From Puerhibacterium puerhi (lineage in GTDB: Bacteria; Actinomycetota; Actinomycetes; Actinomycetales; Cellulomonadaceae), in NCBI RefSeq assembly GCF_009846865.1, contig NZ_WUWN01000006.1:1-64000 (forward strand): 64,000 nt of DNA. Reading direction: 5' to 3'. The notes under the pieces were generated by a model. It was not told where the DNA came from. It saw only the letters and a list, made by a program, of their open reading frames with translations, and made no database searches. The position numbers and the translations under genes were made by a program. This document shows, one piece after another, positions 17,546 to 27,321 of this stretch; position 1 is the stretch's first letter, and each line of letters starts with the position of its first letter.

Positions 17546-19846
17546 ATGGGGGAGTCTGTGCCGCCCGGTCCCGTCCGTCAGGCTGCCGTGGGCGGCCGGC
17601 GGCGACAGGCGCTGCGGCGCGCGGGGGCGAGCGGGCTGACCGCCGCGCTCGCCGCCGGCCTGCTGTCGACGGCGTCGGCGAGCGTGCCGGCCACGGGCCC
17701 GTCGCCCGGGCCGCGCGCAGCGGTCGCCGAGAGCTTCCGACAGGCCGCGGCCGCGCCGGCGGTCTCGGTGGGGCGGCTCGGGACGGGCGTCGGCGTGGAG
17801 TCGCTCGACGAGATCTTCGCGCTGCTGGAGCGCGCCGAGCGCTCCACCTCGGCCTCCGCGGCGCCGGAGTCCGGGGCCGCCGAGGCCGAGGTGGAGCGAG
17901 CGGCCGCTGAGCTCGACGCGCTGCTGAGCACCTACGTGGCGCAGCACCCGTGGGTGGTCCCCGCCGCGCGTGCCGCCGCGTCCGGGAAGGGTGGGCCGGC
18001 GGACGCCGACGGCCGCCGCGGGGACGACGGCCGGGACGACGGCCGGGACGACGGCCGGGACGACGGCCGGGACGCGGCGAGCGACCCGGGGGCCGCGGCG
18101 CCCGCCGTACCGGCCCCCGCGCTGGCCCCCGCGCTGGCCCCCGCGCCGTCTCCTGCGCCGTCTCCTGCGCCGCCTCCCGGGCCCGCCGAGGCAGCCCCGG
18201 AGGTGCCGGCCGGCACGGACACCCTGCCGCGGGACGCGGACCTGGCGCCGCTCGAGGAGGAGCCGCTCGGCGCGGACCCCGCCGGCACGGACCCCGCGAC
18301 GGTCGGGGCAGGCGCTGCGTCGCGCGGCGCGGGGCACCCGGACGAGTCGCGCGAGGTGACGTTCGACGACCTGGCGCTCGCCGCCACGCGCCTGGCCGAC
18401 CTGCTCGACCCGGCGCAGTCGTACGAGGTCTCCCTGCGGCTCGCGCCCCGGTTCGGGACGTCGTGGTCGTCGTCGTGGTCGGCGTCGGCCGGCCTGGGGT
18501 CGACGAGCGTCGGCGCCCTCTCCGACCTCCAGCGCTACCGCATGTCCACGGCCGGCTACCTCAACGGGCGCATCCCCCTCGACGTGCTCTGCCCGCTGCC
18601 GTTCGCCCCGGGCCACCGCCTGCGCTGCGACGCCGCGGCCCGGCTGGCCGCTCTCGACGCGGCGTTCGAGGAGCGGTTCGGCCGGCCGATCCCGATGACC
18701 GACTCCTACCGCTCGTTCGACGCGCAGGTCCGCCTCAAGGCGACCAAGGGCTTCCTCGCGGCCACGCCGGGTTACTCCAACCACGGGTGGGGGATCGCCG
18801 TGGACCTCGGGTACCCGATCAGCACCGGCCTCTCCGCGGAGTACCGCTGGCTGCGCCTGCACGGCCCCGACTACGGCTGGGACAACCCCGCGTGGGCGCG
18901 GCTCGACGGCAGCAAGCCCGAGCCGTGGCACTTCGAGTTCTTCGCAGGCGGCCCGGTGCCGCACCGCGCCGAGTCGGAGCGGGACATCGTGTCCCGGCCG
19001 CCCGCGGGCCCCGTGGTCGCGGCGTCGGGCGAGGGGCCGCGGAAGCAGGGCACGACGACGTCGCCGCCGGCGGGCGCCCGCGCGTCCGCCGAGCCCGCAC
19101 CGAAGCCGTCGGCGAAGCCCGCGACGAAGCCCGCACCGAAGCCGACGCCGACGCCGTCGGCGAAGCCCGCCCCGAGACCGACGCCCTCACCGACGCCCTC
19201 ACCGACGCCGTCGCCGAGCCCCGACCCCTGGACGCCGGCCGACCCGTCGACGAGCCCGGAGCCACCGAGCGAGACCCCGGGCGAGGCGCCGAGCGAGCCG
19301 CAGACCCCGGGCGAGCCGCCGACGGAGACCCCGGCCGAGGCCCCGAGCGAGACGTCGGACGAGACGCCGAGCGAGCCCGAGACGCCGAGCGAGCTCGAGA
19401 CGGCGAGCGAGCCGCCGGCCGAGACCCCGGCCGAGACCCCGGCCGAGGCGCGGGCCGAGACCGCGGGGCCGAGCGGGGCGCCGTCGCCGGAGCCCGCGCC
19501 CGAGCCGGCCACGCTCACCGTCCCCGACGTCGTCGGCGAGCGCGGCGACGAGGCGGCCGCCACCCTGGAGGACGCCGGCCTGGGGGTGCGCACCGACGCC
19601 GAGCCGAGCGAGGACGTCCCGGACGGTCGCGTGGTCAGCACGAGCCCGGAGCCCGGCGCCACCGTCGAGGCCGGGACGACGACCCGGCTGGTGGTGTCCA
19701 CCGGTCCCGAGGAGGAGGCGTCGCCGACCGATGACCCGGGTGCCGAGCCGGGCCCCGCACCCTCCGGCGACCGGTCCGCCCCGGCCGGCACCCCCGCCAC
19801 CTCCTCCGCCCCGACGTCGTCGGGCCGCCGCGGGCGCCGGTCGTGA
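17546..19846 (+). CDS. Secreted VanY-type D,D-carboxypeptidase with PASTA domain
   Basis: The 766-aa protein starts at an ATG eight bases after CCGGAGG. A twin-basic, Ala-rich signal region (about 15-50) is followed by disordered Pro/Ala/Asp segments, including [12 protein letters not shown] encoded by a 12-bp tandem repeat (about 18026-18071). A VanY/M15 peptidase domain has its zinc motif [14 protein letters not shown], with the second half EPWHFEF. Next comes a long PSETPxE low-complexity spacer and one PASTA domain ([20 protein letters not shown]...). VanY enzymes trim the terminal D-Ala of peptidoglycan stems; PASTA binds muropeptides or wall. It probably acts in the cell wall. The combination and the long spacers are unusual. 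Confidence 0.85.
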   Translation: MGESVPPGPVRQAAVGGRRRQALRRAGASGLTAALAAGLLSTASASVPATGPSPGPRAAVAESFRQAAAAPAVSVGRLGTGVGVESLDEIFALLERAERSTSASAAPESGAAEAEVERAAAELDALLSTYVAQHPWVVPAARAAASGKGGPADADGRRGDDGRDDGRDDGRDDGRDAASDPGAAAPAVPAPALAPALAPAPSPAPSPAPPPGPAEAAPEVPAGTDTLPRDADLAPLEEEPLGADPAGTDPATVGAGAASRGAGHPDESREVTFDDLALAATRLADLLDPAQSYEVSLRLAPRFGTSWSSSWSASAGLGSTSVGALSDLQRYRMSTAGYLNGRIPLDVLCPLPFAPGHRLRCDAAARLAALDAAFEERFGRPIPMTDSYRSFDAQVRLKATKGFLAATPGYSNHGWGIAVDLGYPISTGLSAEYRWLRLHGPDYGWDNPAWARLDGSKPEPWHFEFFAGGPVPHRAESERDIVSRPPAGPVVAASGEGPRKQGTTTSPPAGARASAEPAPKPSAKPATKPAPKPTPTPSAKPAPRPTPSPTPSPTPSPSPDPWTPADPSTSPEPPSETPGEAPSEPQTPGEPPTETPAEAPSETSDETPSEPETPSELETASEPPAETPAETPAEARAETAGPSGAPSPEPAPEPATLTVPDVVGERGDEAAATLEDAGLGVRTDAEPSEDVPDGRVVSTSPEPGATVEAGTTTRLVVSTGPEEEASPTDDPGAEPGPAPSGDRSAPAGTPATSSAPTSSGRRGRRS

Positions 19847-20244
19847 CGGTGCCCGACGTCGGACGGTACTTCCGCGACGGGCGCCTCACGGCGATGCCGC
19901 GGCGCTGGCGGGACCGAGTCGCGGTGGCCCGCTACGTGGCCAGCAGCGTGCTGCCCGAGCTGCTCGAGCCGATCGGCGAGCGGGAGCTGACGCGGCGGCT
20001 CGCCGCCGTCGTCGACGACCCGGTGGCGATGCGGCGGGCGCTCGTGGACCTCGGGCTGGTGCAGCGGGCGCGCGACGGCTCCGTCTACTGGCGCGGCGAG
20101 CGCACCGAGCACGACGACACGCCCGAGGACCCCCGCGACGTCGCGCGCAGTGACGTAGGTCACTCCGCGGGCACCCACCTGCCCGCCGACCCGCACGGAG
20201 ACGAGCGGCACACCCCGCACGGGGGCTTCCACACTGAACGCTGA
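19843..20244 (+). CDS. DUF2087 domain-containing protein
   Basis: The 133-aa protein matches DUF2087 through DGRLTAMPRRWRDRVAVARYVASSV, then RRALVDLGLVQRARDGSVYWR. In other bacteria this winged-helix-like domain is often attached to or encoded next to ArsR regulators, so a nucleic acid role is possible. Its GTG overlaps the stop of the VanY gene (GTGA), indicating coupled translation. The tail (about 90-133) is His/Asp-rich and probably disordered. Confidence 0.75.
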   Translation: MTVPDVGRYFRDGRLTAMPRRWRDRVAVARYVASSVLPELLEPIGERELTRRLAAVVDDPVAMRRALVDLGLVQRARDGSVYWRGERTEHDDTPEDPRDVARSDVGHSAGTHLPADPHGDERHTPHGGFHTER

Positions 20245-20256
20245 CGGCGTGCGCGG

Positions 20257-20262
20257 TACGGT
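20257..20262 (+). promoter_or_regulatory. Candidate -10 for the leaderless YbaK gene
   Basis: TACGGT, seven bases, ATG at 20270, with no ribosome binding site. It sits in the short gap after the DUF2087 stop. Confidence 0.5.
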
Positions 20263-20269
20263 CGCTTCC

Positions 20270-20770
20270 ATGACCAGCCCGACCGACGTGAGCCCCACCG
20301 AGCGGCGTGCGCTCGACGGCCTGCGCGAGTCGGGCATCGCCTTCGAGGTGACCCGTCACGGCCCCGTCCGCTCCCTGGCGGAGGCTGCCGCGGCGCGGGG
20401 AGTCGCGCCGGCCCGGGTGCTCAAGACGATCGTGGTGCGCCGCGGCGACGACGACTTCCTCTTCGTGCTCGTGCCGGGGGACCGGCAGATCTCCTGGCCG
20501 CGGCTGCGGGCGCTGCTGGGCGTGTCCCGGCTGTCGCTGCCGGACAAGGAGGTGGCGCGGGAGGTCACCGGGTACGAGCGGGGCACGATCACGCCGTTCG
20601 GCTCGCTGCGGGCCTGGCCCGTGGTCGCCGACGCGCGCGTGGCCGGCGCCGGACGCGTGTCGATCGGGGCGGGTGGCCACGGCGTGGCGGCCACCGTCGA
20701 CGGTGACGACCTCGTGCGCGTGCTCGACGCGCAGGTAGCCGACGTCACGGACGAGGCGGGCTCCTCCTGA
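20270..20770 (+). CDS. YbaK/ProX-type aminoacyl-tRNA deacylase
   Basis: The 166-aa protein has the YbaK fold: EVTRHGPVRSLAEAAAARGVAPARVLKTIVVR, with the conserved Lys in VLKT, a VPGDRQISWPRL segment, and GYERGTITPFGS near the centre. Known members hydrolyse misacylated tRNA such as Cys-tRNA(Pro) in the cytoplasm. The ATG at 20270 was chosen from a seven-base gap to a TACGGT box and from homology; an upstream GTG at 20249 lies inside the promoter. Confidence 0.82.
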   Translation: MTSPTDVSPTERRALDGLRESGIAFEVTRHGPVRSLAEAAAARGVAPARVLKTIVVRRGDDDFLFVLVPGDRQISWPRLRALLGVSRLSLPDKEVAREVTGYERGTITPFGSLRAWPVVADARVAGAGRVSIGAGGHGVAATVDGDDLVRVLDAQVADVTDEAGSS

Positions 20771-20900
20771 CCTAGGGCCCGCAGCCCGATCCAGGTTCGC
20801 CGGGCCTGGACGCCACCACCGTCAACGACAAGACTTCGGCCCGCCCCGGGGCTCCGGCGCCCGGGGCGAGCCACACCGACCACGGAGCGGGACTGACCAC

Positions 20901-21266
20901 ATGGACCTGGACGAGAACGAGCAGCGGACCGAGACGGGGTCCGGGATCACGTGCACGTCCACGCCGGGCGGCACGCTCGTGACGCTGTGGGGCGAGGTCG
21001 ACGCGTCGCTGCGCGAGGCGGCGAGCGAGGCGATGGCGACCCTGGCCGCGCACGGGTCCGGCCGCCCCGTCGTCGTCGACGCCCGCGACGTCACGTTCAT
21101 CGACTCCTCCGGCGTCGCGTTCATCCTGCAGGTCTACGTCCTGGGCCAGGAGACGGGCACACCGGTCAGCCTGCGCGACCCCTCCGAAGCGGTCGTCGAG
21201 GTGCTCGACATGGTGGGGATCGGCGGGCGCATCCCGGTGACCCGCACGGCCGAGAGCGCCCCGTGA
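20901..21266 (+). CDS. STAS-domain anti-sigma factor antagonist
   Basis: The 121-aa protein is a single STAS domain. TFIDSSGVAFILQVYVL has the Ser typically phosphorylated by the partner anti-sigma kinase, after the strand VTLWGEVDASLREAA. Unphosphorylated antagonists bind the anti-sigma factor and free the sigma factor. The partner kinase is not adjacent. Its stop overlaps the GTG of the LmeA-family gene (GTGA). Confidence 0.85.
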   Translation: MDLDENEQRTETGSGITCTSTPGGTLVTLWGEVDASLREAASEAMATLAAHGSGRPVVVDARDVTFIDSSGVAFILQVYVLGQETGTPVSLRDPSEAVVEVLDMVGIGGRIPVTRTAESAP

Positions 21267-21997
21267 GCCGTCCCCGCCGGGGATGGGTGCGCGCGCTCGT
21301 CACGCTGCTGGTGCTCGCCGCGCTGCTGGTCGCGGCCGACCGCGCCGCCGCGTGGTTCGCCGGGAACGCGGCCGCCCAGGCGCTCGAGACGCGCGGCGAG
21401 GGGGTCACCGGCGCCGACGTGTCCGTGCACGGCTTCCCGTTCCTCACCCAGCTCGCCGCCGGCAGCCTCGACGACGTCACGGGGACGATGCGGTCCGGCA
21501 CGTTCGGCACGTACGAGCTGCGCGACGTCCGGTTCGCGACGTCGGACCTCGAGCCGCGCGCGCCGTACCACGCCTCCGCGGCGCAGGCGGACGGCGTGCT
21601 CACCTACGCGTCCGTCCAGGCGGCCCTGGCCGACCAGGTCGGCGCGGACGTGAGCGTCGGCGCCGCCGAGCCCGCCGAGGACGGCGCCGGCGCGCTGGAG
21701 GTCACCTTCCCGGCCACCGTGCTGGGCGCCACGGTCGACGTCGGGGCGACGGCGGTGCCGACCGTCACCGACGAGTCCACGGTGACCCTCGACGTCCGGT
21801 CCGTCACCGTGGCCGGCGCCCGGCTGGACCCCGACGACCTGCCGGGCGGGCTCGGCGACCGGGTGCGGCAGATCGCGGTGCCGCTGGACCTGCCCGCCGG
21901 CGTCGCGCTGCGGTCGGTGGCGGCCGAGCCCGAGGGGCTGCGGATCGCCCTGGCCGCGCAGGACGTCGACCTCGCGTCGCTGGCGGCGGAGGGCTGA
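21263..21997 (+). CDS. LmeA family (DUF2993) phospholipid-binding protein
   Basis: The 244-aa protein MSRPRRGWVRALVTLLVLAALL... has an N-terminal membrane anchor (about 9-30) and a DUF2993 domain (GADVSVHGFPFLTQLAAGSLDDVTG). Characterised relatives in mycobacteria bind phospholipids in the periplasm and help maintain mannan elongation in the envelope. It is coupled to the upstream STAS gene and followed at one base by the AlkZ-like gene, giving a mixed operon. Confidence 0.8.
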   Translation: MSRPRRGWVRALVTLLVLAALLVAADRAAAWFAGNAAAQALETRGEGVTGADVSVHGFPFLTQLAAGSLDDVTGTMRSGTFGTYELRDVRFATSDLEPRAPYHASAAQADGVLTYASVQAALADQVGADVSVGAAEPAEDGAGALEVTFPATVLGATVDVGATAVPTVTDESTVTLDVRSVTVAGARLDPDDLPGGLGDRVRQIAVPLDLPAGVALRSVAAEPEGLRIALAAQDVDLASLAAEG

Positions 21998-21998
21998 C

Positions 21999-23201
21999 GT
22001 GCCCCGCGGCGCGGCGACGGGGGGCGCGCCCGGTGCGGGCACGCCGCCCGGCGCCCTCGGCGTCGACGCCGTCCGCCGCGCCCGCCTGGCCGCCCACCGG
22101 CTCGCGCGGCCCGACCTGCCCACGCTGCCCGCCGTCGTCGGGCACCTGCTGGCCGTGCAGGGGCAGGAGTTCCTCCCCGCGCTGTGGGGCGCCGGCCGGC
22201 GCGTCGCGCCCGCCGCCCGACCCGACGCCGCCGCGTCGGTGGCGGACTTCGACGCCGGGGCGGTGCTGCGCACGCACGTGCTGCGGCCCACCTGGCACCT
22301 GCTGCTGCCCGGCGACGCCCGCTGGCTGCTGGAGCTCACCGCCGCGCGGGTGCTGCGCACCACCGCGTCCACCGAGCGCGCCCACGGGATCGCCGACCCG
22401 GCCCGCTGCCTCGACGCCGTCGCCGACCTCGTCGCCGCCGGCCCGCTGACCCGGGCCGAGGTGAAGGACGGGCTCGTGGCACGCGGCCTGCTCGCCCCGG
22501 GCGCGACAGGGTTCGAGGTGGGCCAGGTGCTCATGACCGCGGAGCTGCGCCGCGCCGTCATCAGCGGGCCGCTGCGCGGACGCCAGCACACCTACGCGGC
22601 GTTCGACGACCGCGTGGCACCGGGGTACGGGCCGCTCGGCGAGCGGTTCGACCGCGACGCGGCGCTCGTCACGCTGTGGCGCGGCTACCTGCGCGGGCGG
22701 GCGTGGGCCACCGTCAAGGACGCGGCCCAGTGGTCGGGGCTCACCCTGACCGAGCTCCGCCGCGGCCTGGACCTGCTGCGGGAGGCCGAGCCGGGCGCGG
22801 TCGTCGACGCGCCCGGCACCGGCGCGCTCGAGGGGCTGACGCTGCACGGGCTGGCCGAGGTCGTCGACGCGGCCGGGGAGGACGCGGCCACCGACGGCGC
22901 CGGCCCGGGGGTGGACCTCATGCAGGGCTACGACGAGCTGTTCGTCGGCTACGGCCCCTCCCGCCTCGTCGTGCGCGACCCCGTCGCCGGCGAGGAGCCG
23001 CTCGCGGCGCGGCCCGCGCTGCTGCACGTCCTGGCCGTCGACGGGCTCGTGGCCGGGCGCTGGCGGTGGAGCGCCGGCCCGCGGCGGCTCGAGGTCGCCA
23101 CCGTGTGGGCGCGGCCGCCGTCGCCGGCGGAGGAGGCCGCGCTGGCCGCGCGCGCCGCGGAGGCCGCCGCGTGGTGGGGGCTCGAGCTGCGGCGCGGCTG
23201 A
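21999..23201 (+). CDS. AlkZ/DUF1006-type winged-helix protein, probable DNA glycosylase
   Basis: The 400-aa protein belongs to the HTH_42 (AlkZ) family, with tandem winged helices and VQGQEF near residue 50 carrying the QxQ signature used by AlkZ to unhook interstrand cross-links. RPTWHLLLPGDARWLLELTAAR is another family motif. Some members guard producer cells against azinomycin-like agents; most are of unknown substrate (general DNA repair is inference). The start is a GTG at 21999 (MPRGAATGG). No biosynthetic cluster is present. Confidence 0.8.
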   Translation: MPRGAATGGAPGAGTPPGALGVDAVRRARLAAHRLARPDLPTLPAVVGHLLAVQGQEFLPALWGAGRRVAPAARPDAAASVADFDAGAVLRTHVLRPTWHLLLPGDARWLLELTAARVLRTTASTERAHGIADPARCLDAVADLVAAGPLTRAEVKDGLVARGLLAPGATGFEVGQVLMTAELRRAVISGPLRGRQHTYAAFDDRVAPGYGPLGERFDRDAALVTLWRGYLRGRAWATVKDAAQWSGLTLTELRRGLDLLREAEPGAVVDAPGTGALEGLTLHGLAEVVDAAGEDAATDGAGPGVDLMQGYDELFVGYGPSRLVVRDPVAGEEPLAARPALLHVLAVDGLVAGRWRWSAGPRRLEVATVWARPPSPAEEAALAARAAEAAAWWGLELRRG

Positions 23202-23228
23202 CCGCCCTGGCGCGCCGTCGCAGCCCGC

Positions 23229-23261
23229 TCAGCGCCTGTCCAGCATGTGGACAGGCGTTGA
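23229..23261. terminator. 14-bp-stem hairpin
   Basis: CTCAGCGCCTGTCC (23229-23242-type arm), a loop including AGCATGT, then GGACAGGCGTTGAG (one G-U pair). It lies between the AlkZ-like gene and the NSS transporter and has no T tract; it probably terminates or insulates transcription. Confidence 0.6.
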
Positions 23262-23294
23262 GCCGGCTGTGACGAGCACGGAAGGGTCTGGCGT

Positions 23295-24917
23295 GTGAGC
23301 AGCACGACGATCGAGGGCAAGCCTCGCGAGCAGTGGACCGGCCAGACGGGGTTCATCCTGTCCGCGATCGGGTCCGCCGTCGGGCTGGGGAACATCTGGC
23401 GGTTCCCCGGCGTCGCGTACGAGAACGGGGGCGGCGCGTTCCTGGTGCCGTACCTCGTGGCGCTCCTGACCGCAGGGATCCCGATCCTGCTGCTCGACTA
23501 CGCGGTCGGGCACCGCTACCGGGGCTCGGCCCCCACGGCGTTCCGGCGCCTGGCGCGCTGGCTGGAGCCGCTCGGCTGGTTCCAGGTGCTCATCAGCTTC
23601 GTCATCGCCGTCTACTACGCCGCGGTCGTGGCATGGGCGCTGAGCTTCTTCGTCTACTCCTTCGACCTGCGCTGGGGCGACGACCCGGCCGGCTTCTTCA
23701 CCGGCAGCTACCTGCAGCTCGCCGACGTCGGCGGGGCGGACCCGTGGGTCTCCCTCGACTTCGTCCCCGCCGTGCTGGTGCCGCTCGTGCTCGTGTGGAT
23801 CGTGGCCATCGGCGTGCTCGTCGCCGGCGTGGCCAAGGGCCTGGAGCGGGCCAACGTCATCTTCATCCCGCTGCTCGTGGTCGGCTTCGGGATCCTCGTG
23901 GTCCGCTCGCTCACCCTGCCGGGCGCGACCGACGGTCTCGACGCGCTGTTCACCCCGAACTGGGCAGCCCTCGGCGACGCGGACGTGTGGATCGCCGCCT
24001 ACGCACAGATCTTCTTCTCGCTGTCCGTGGCGTTCGGCATCATGATCACCTACTCCTCGTACCGCCGGCGCCGGGCGAACCTGACCTCGCCGGGGCTCGT
24101 GGTGGCGTTCGCTAACTCCAGCTTCGAGATCCTCGCCGGCATCGGTGTGTTCGCCGCGCTCGGGTTCCTGGCCCACCAGCAGAGCGTGGCGGTCGGCGAC
24201 ATCGAGGGCCTCACGGGGCCGATCCTGTCCTTCGTCACGTTCCCGACGATCGTCTCGCAGATGCCCGCCGGGCCGCTGTTCGGCTGCCTCTTCTTCGGCT
24301 CCCTGGCGATCGCGGGGTTCACGTCGTTCATCTCCATCCTGCAGGTGGTCTCGGCCGCCTTCCAGGAGAAGTTCGGCCTCAGCCGCCGCCAGGCGCCGGT
24401 GCGGATCGGCATCGTGGCGGCCGTGCTGTCGATCGTGGGCATGGGCACCACCACCGGGCTGGTCGCCCTGGACACGATCGACAACTGGGCCAACAACGTC
24501 GGCATCGTCGCGTCGGCCGTGCTGACCTGCATCCTCGTGGTGTGGGTGCTGCGCCGGGCGCCGCTGCTGCGCGCGCACCTCAACGCCGTCTCGACCACGC
24601 AGGTCGGCCCGTGGTGGTACGCCTGCGTCGGGGTCGTGGTGCCGTTCGTCCTCGCCTTCATGCTGGTGTCCCGGATCGTCTCGCTCGTCGCCGAGGGTTA
24701 CGAGGGCTACGCCACCTGGTACCTCAACGTGTTCGGTTGGGGCATGATCGGAGTGCTGGTCGTGGGCGCGTTCGTCTTCGCGCGGATCCGCTGGCGGGTC
24801 GATCCCGACGTGTTCGAGCCGTGGCCCATGATCGGCGCGACCACCGGTGGCGCGGCCAGCGGGGCCGACGAGAGGCGTCCCGGCGCGACGGACGCCGGGA
24901 AGGAGGGTCGGCGATGA
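23295..24917 (+). CDS. Sodium-dependent transporter, NSS (SNF) family
   Basis: The 540-aa integral membrane protein has the NSS signature GFILSAIGSAVGLGNIWRFP in TM1 (the sodium and substrate site), then YENGGGAFLVPYL and about twelve hydrophobic segments. NSS proteins import amino acids or amines with sodium. The substrate cannot be read, but the adjacent MetS-like small subunit points to methionine or alanine (as in Corynebacterium MetPS). The start is a GTG at 23295; the stop overlaps the small subunit by ATGA. Confidence 0.9.
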   Translation: MSSTTIEGKPREQWTGQTGFILSAIGSAVGLGNIWRFPGVAYENGGGAFLVPYLVALLTAGIPILLLDYAVGHRYRGSAPTAFRRLARWLEPLGWFQVLISFVIAVYYAAVVAWALSFFVYSFDLRWGDDPAGFFTGSYLQLADVGGADPWVSLDFVPAVLVPLVLVWIVAIGVLVAGVAKGLERANVIFIPLLVVGFGILVVRSLTLPGATDGLDALFTPNWAALGDADVWIAAYAQIFFSLSVAFGIMITYSSYRRRRANLTSPGLVVAFANSSFEILAGIGVFAALGFLAHQQSVAVGDIEGLTGPILSFVTFPTIVSQMPAGPLFGCLFFGSLAIAGFTSFISILQVVSAAFQEKFGLSRRQAPVRIGIVAAVLSIVGMGTTTGLVALDTIDNWANNVGIVASAVLTCILVVWVLRRAPLLRAHLNAVSTTQVGPWWYACVGVVVPFVLAFMLVSRIVSLVAEGYEGYATWYLNVFGWGMIGVLVVGAFVFARIRWRVDPDVFEPWPMIGATTGGAASGADERRPGATDAGKEGRR

Positions 24918-25081
24918 GCGGCGCGGCGACGGTGCTGCTGGTGCTGGCGCTCGTGATCGTCTGGGGCGGTCTCGCGGTCAGCATCGTGGCGATCGGCCGG
25001 CGACCGGAGCGGACGGACTACCCGGCCGGCGGCGTGGACGACGACCGGGACGACGACGCCCCGGGGATCCGCGACACCTGA
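24914..25081 (+). CDS. MetS-like small subunit of the NSS transporter
   Basis: The 55-aa product MSGAATVLLVLALVIVWGGLAVSIVAIGRRPE... is a single transmembrane helix followed by an acidic cytoplasmic tail (DDDRDDD). In Corynebacterium glutamicum a similar small protein, MetS, is needed with MetP for sodium-coupled methionine and alanine uptake. The ATG overlaps the transporter stop, and AAGGAGG lies nearby for initiation. Confidence 0.8.
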   Translation: MSGAATVLLVLALVIVWGGLAVSIVAIGRRPERTDYPAGGVDDDRDDDAPGIRDT

Positions 25082-25103
25082 CAGGTGTGGGTCGCACCGC
25101 AAT

Positions 25104-25139
25104 TTGAGAATGTTCAACCTCGGATGCATACTCATGCAT
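25104..25139 (+). promoter_or_regulatory. Promoter with overlapping ARG-box-like operator
   Basis: The -35 TTGAGA (25104-25109) and -10 CATACT (25127-25132) are 17 bp apart. Overlapping the -10, ATGCAT-ACTC-ATGCAT (25124-25139) is a perfect inverted repeat of the TGNAT-N4-ATNCA form bound by ArgR. It lies upstream of the amino-acid ABC transporter operon. Confidence 0.6.
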
Positions 25140-25286
25140 GGCGCTGTCGCGCCGTCGGGTCCTCTGCTCCCCTGACGACAGAGATTTGGCGGGTGCCGGT
25201 GCGCCGACCCCACGCCCGCCCGCGGGCAGGGGCGGCGCCAGGCGGGCGGTCGCGTCACCACCTCACGACCGACTCGGAGCACTGAC

Positions 25287-26228
25287 ATGCGCAAGCTCGC
25301 CCTCCCTGCCGCCGCGCTCGCGGCGATGACCCTTGCCCTCGGTGCGTGCACCTCGGCGTCCCAGGACGCCGGGTCGGGCGACGCCTCCGGCAGCGCCAGC
25401 GCGTCCGCGCAGGGCTTCGACACCTCGAGCATCGCCAAGGACGACGCCGTCGCCGCGATGGTGCCGGAGGCGATCTCCTCGGACGGCACGCTCACCGTCG
25501 CCTCGAACCTCGAGTACGCGCCGAACGAGTTCGTCGCCGCCGACGGCCGCACCCCGGTCGGCTTCGACATCGACATCATCAACGCCGTCGCCCGGACCAT
25601 GGGCCTCGAGGCGCAGATCGAGAACGCCGGGTTCGACTCGATCATCCCGGCCATCGGTTCCAAGTACGAGGCCGGCATCTCGTCCTTCACGATCAACCCG
25701 GACCGCCTCAAGCAGGTCAACATGGTCAGCTACTTCACGGCCGGCTCGGCGCTGGCGGTGCAGAAGGGCAACCCGGACGGCATCAAGGCCGACGACGTGG
25801 CGGGCGACGCCCTGTGCGGCGTGACCGTCGGCGTCCAGACCGGCACCATCCAGCAGGACCAGCTCGAGGAGGTCTCGAAGAGCTGCGAGGCCGCGGGCAA
25901 CGAGGCGATCGACCTGCTGCCGTACGACTCGCAGGCCGACGTCACCACCAACCTCGCCGGCGGCAAGCTGCAGGCCATGTACGCCGACTCGCCGATCGTG
26001 GCCTACGCCGTCGAGCAGACCAACGGCCAGGTCGAGCAGCTTGGCGGCATCGACGACGCCGCCCCGTACGGCGTCGTGGTCGCCAAGAACGACCCCGAGC
26101 TCGCCTCGGCGGTCCAGGCGGCGCTGCAGAAGCTGATGGACGACGGCACGTTCACCCAGATCCTGGACGCCTGGGGCCAGGGCGAGGGCGGCCTGAGCAC
26201 GGCCGAGGTCAACCCGAACGTCGGCTGA
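25287..26228 (+). CDS. Amino-acid ABC transporter substrate-binding lipoprotein
   Basis: The 313-aa protein has a lipobox LALGAC (Cys near residue 20) and a family 3 solute-binding domain (TLTVASNLEYAPNEFV ... GFDIDIINAVARTMGL). The lipid anchor holds it on the outer face of the membrane to capture a polar or basic amino acid. The promoter carries an ARG-box-like repeat, so arginine or another basic amino acid is likely (inference). It is followed by permease and ATPase genes. Confidence 0.87.
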   Translation: MRKLALPAAALAAMTLALGACTSASQDAGSGDASGSASASAQGFDTSSIAKDDAVAAMVPEAISSDGTLTVASNLEYAPNEFVAADGRTPVGFDIDIINAVARTMGLEAQIENAGFDSIIPAIGSKYEAGISSFTINPDRLKQVNMVSYFTAGSALAVQKGNPDGIKADDVAGDALCGVTVGVQTGTIQQDQLEEVSKSCEAAGNEAIDLLPYDSQADVTTNLAGGKLQAMYADSPIVAYAVEQTNGQVEQLGGIDDAAPYGVVVAKNDPELASAVQAALQKLMDDGTFTQILDAWGQGEGGLSTAEVNPNVG

Positions 26229-26352
26229 CGCGCCGCGCGGTCCTCGCGCGGACGGGCGCCCGCCCGCCCGCGCGAGGACCGCGCCGTCGGCAGACCATGA
26301 GCAGATCCGGCGCCTGCGGTGCCGGGCGCGACGAGCACGAAGGAGGGCCGCC

Positions 26353-27321
26353 ATGAGCGACCCGCAGTCCCACCGGGACCCGGTCCCCAACCGCATCCAC
26401 GCGCGTCCCGTGCCGCGGCCGGGCCGCATCATCTCGGCGATCGTCGTGCTCGTGCTGGCCGCGATGGCGATCAACGGCCTGGTCACGAACACCAACTTCC
26501 GCTGGGACATCGTGTGGACGTACCTGCGCGACGTGCTCGTGTTCCGCGGCATCGGCTGGACCCTGCTGCTGACGGCAGGCTCCATGCTCGTCGCCATCGT
26601 CCTGGCCGTGACGCTGGCCGTGATGCGTCGCAGCGACAACCCGGTGATGCGCTGGGTGAGCTGGGTGTACATCTGGTTCTTCCGCGGCACCCCGATCTAC
26701 ACCCAGCTGGTCTTCTGGGGCCTGCTGGCGGTGCTGTACCCGCGCCTGAGCCTGGGCGTCCCGTTCGGCCCGGAGTTCTTCTCGTTCTCCACCAAGGACG
26801 TCATCAGCGCGTTCTGGCTCGCGCTCATCGGCCTGTCGCTCAACGAGGCGGCCTACCTCGCGGAGATCGTGCGCGCCGGGCTGAACTCGGTGGACACCGG
26901 GCAGACGGAGGCCGCCAAGGCGCTCGGCATGAAGGACTCGAAGATCCTGCGCCGCATCGTGCTGCCGCAGGCCATGCGCGTCATCGTGCCGCCCACCGGC
27001 AACGAGACGATCTCCATGCTCAAGACCACCTCGCTGGTGGTGGCCGTGCCGTTCACGATGGACCTGTACTACACGACCAACGCGATGGGGAACCGCCTGT
27101 TCCTGCCGGTGCCGTTCCTGGTGATCGCCGCGATCTGGTACCTGGTCATCACGTCGATCCTCATGGTGGGCCAGCACTACCTCGAGCAGTACTACGGCCG
27201 CGGCTTCAGCACCTCGCCCGGCGGCGGCCGGCTGGGGCGCAAGCGCCGCCGCCCGAACAAGCAGGACCTGATCAAGGCGTCGGGCACCACGACCGACCCC
27301 TTCTCGGAGGTGACCCCGTGA
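26353..27321 (+). CDS. Amino-acid ABC transporter permease
   Basis: The 322-aa protein has an EAA loop in [31 protein letters not shown], and hydrophobic segments around 25-45, 65-90 and 170-290. HisMQ-type permeases form a homodimer or heterodimer; here only one permease gene is present, so a homodimer is expected. The start is ATG after AGGAGG. The stop overlaps the ATPase GTG (GTGA). Confidence 0.88.
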   Translation: MSDPQSHRDPVPNRIHARPVPRPGRIISAIVVLVLAAMAINGLVTNTNFRWDIVWTYLRDVLVFRGIGWTLLLTAGSMLVAIVLAVTLAVMRRSDNPVMRWVSWVYIWFFRGTPIYTQLVFWGLLAVLYPRLSLGVPFGPEFFSFSTKDVISAFWLALIGLSLNEAAYLAEIVRAGLNSVDTGQTEAAKALGMKDSKILRRIVLPQAMRVIVPPTGNETISMLKTTSLVVAVPFTMDLYYTTNAMGNRLFLPVPFLVIAAIWYLVITSILMVGQHYLEQYYGRGFSTSPGGGRLGRKRRRPNKQDLIKASGTTTDPFSEVTP

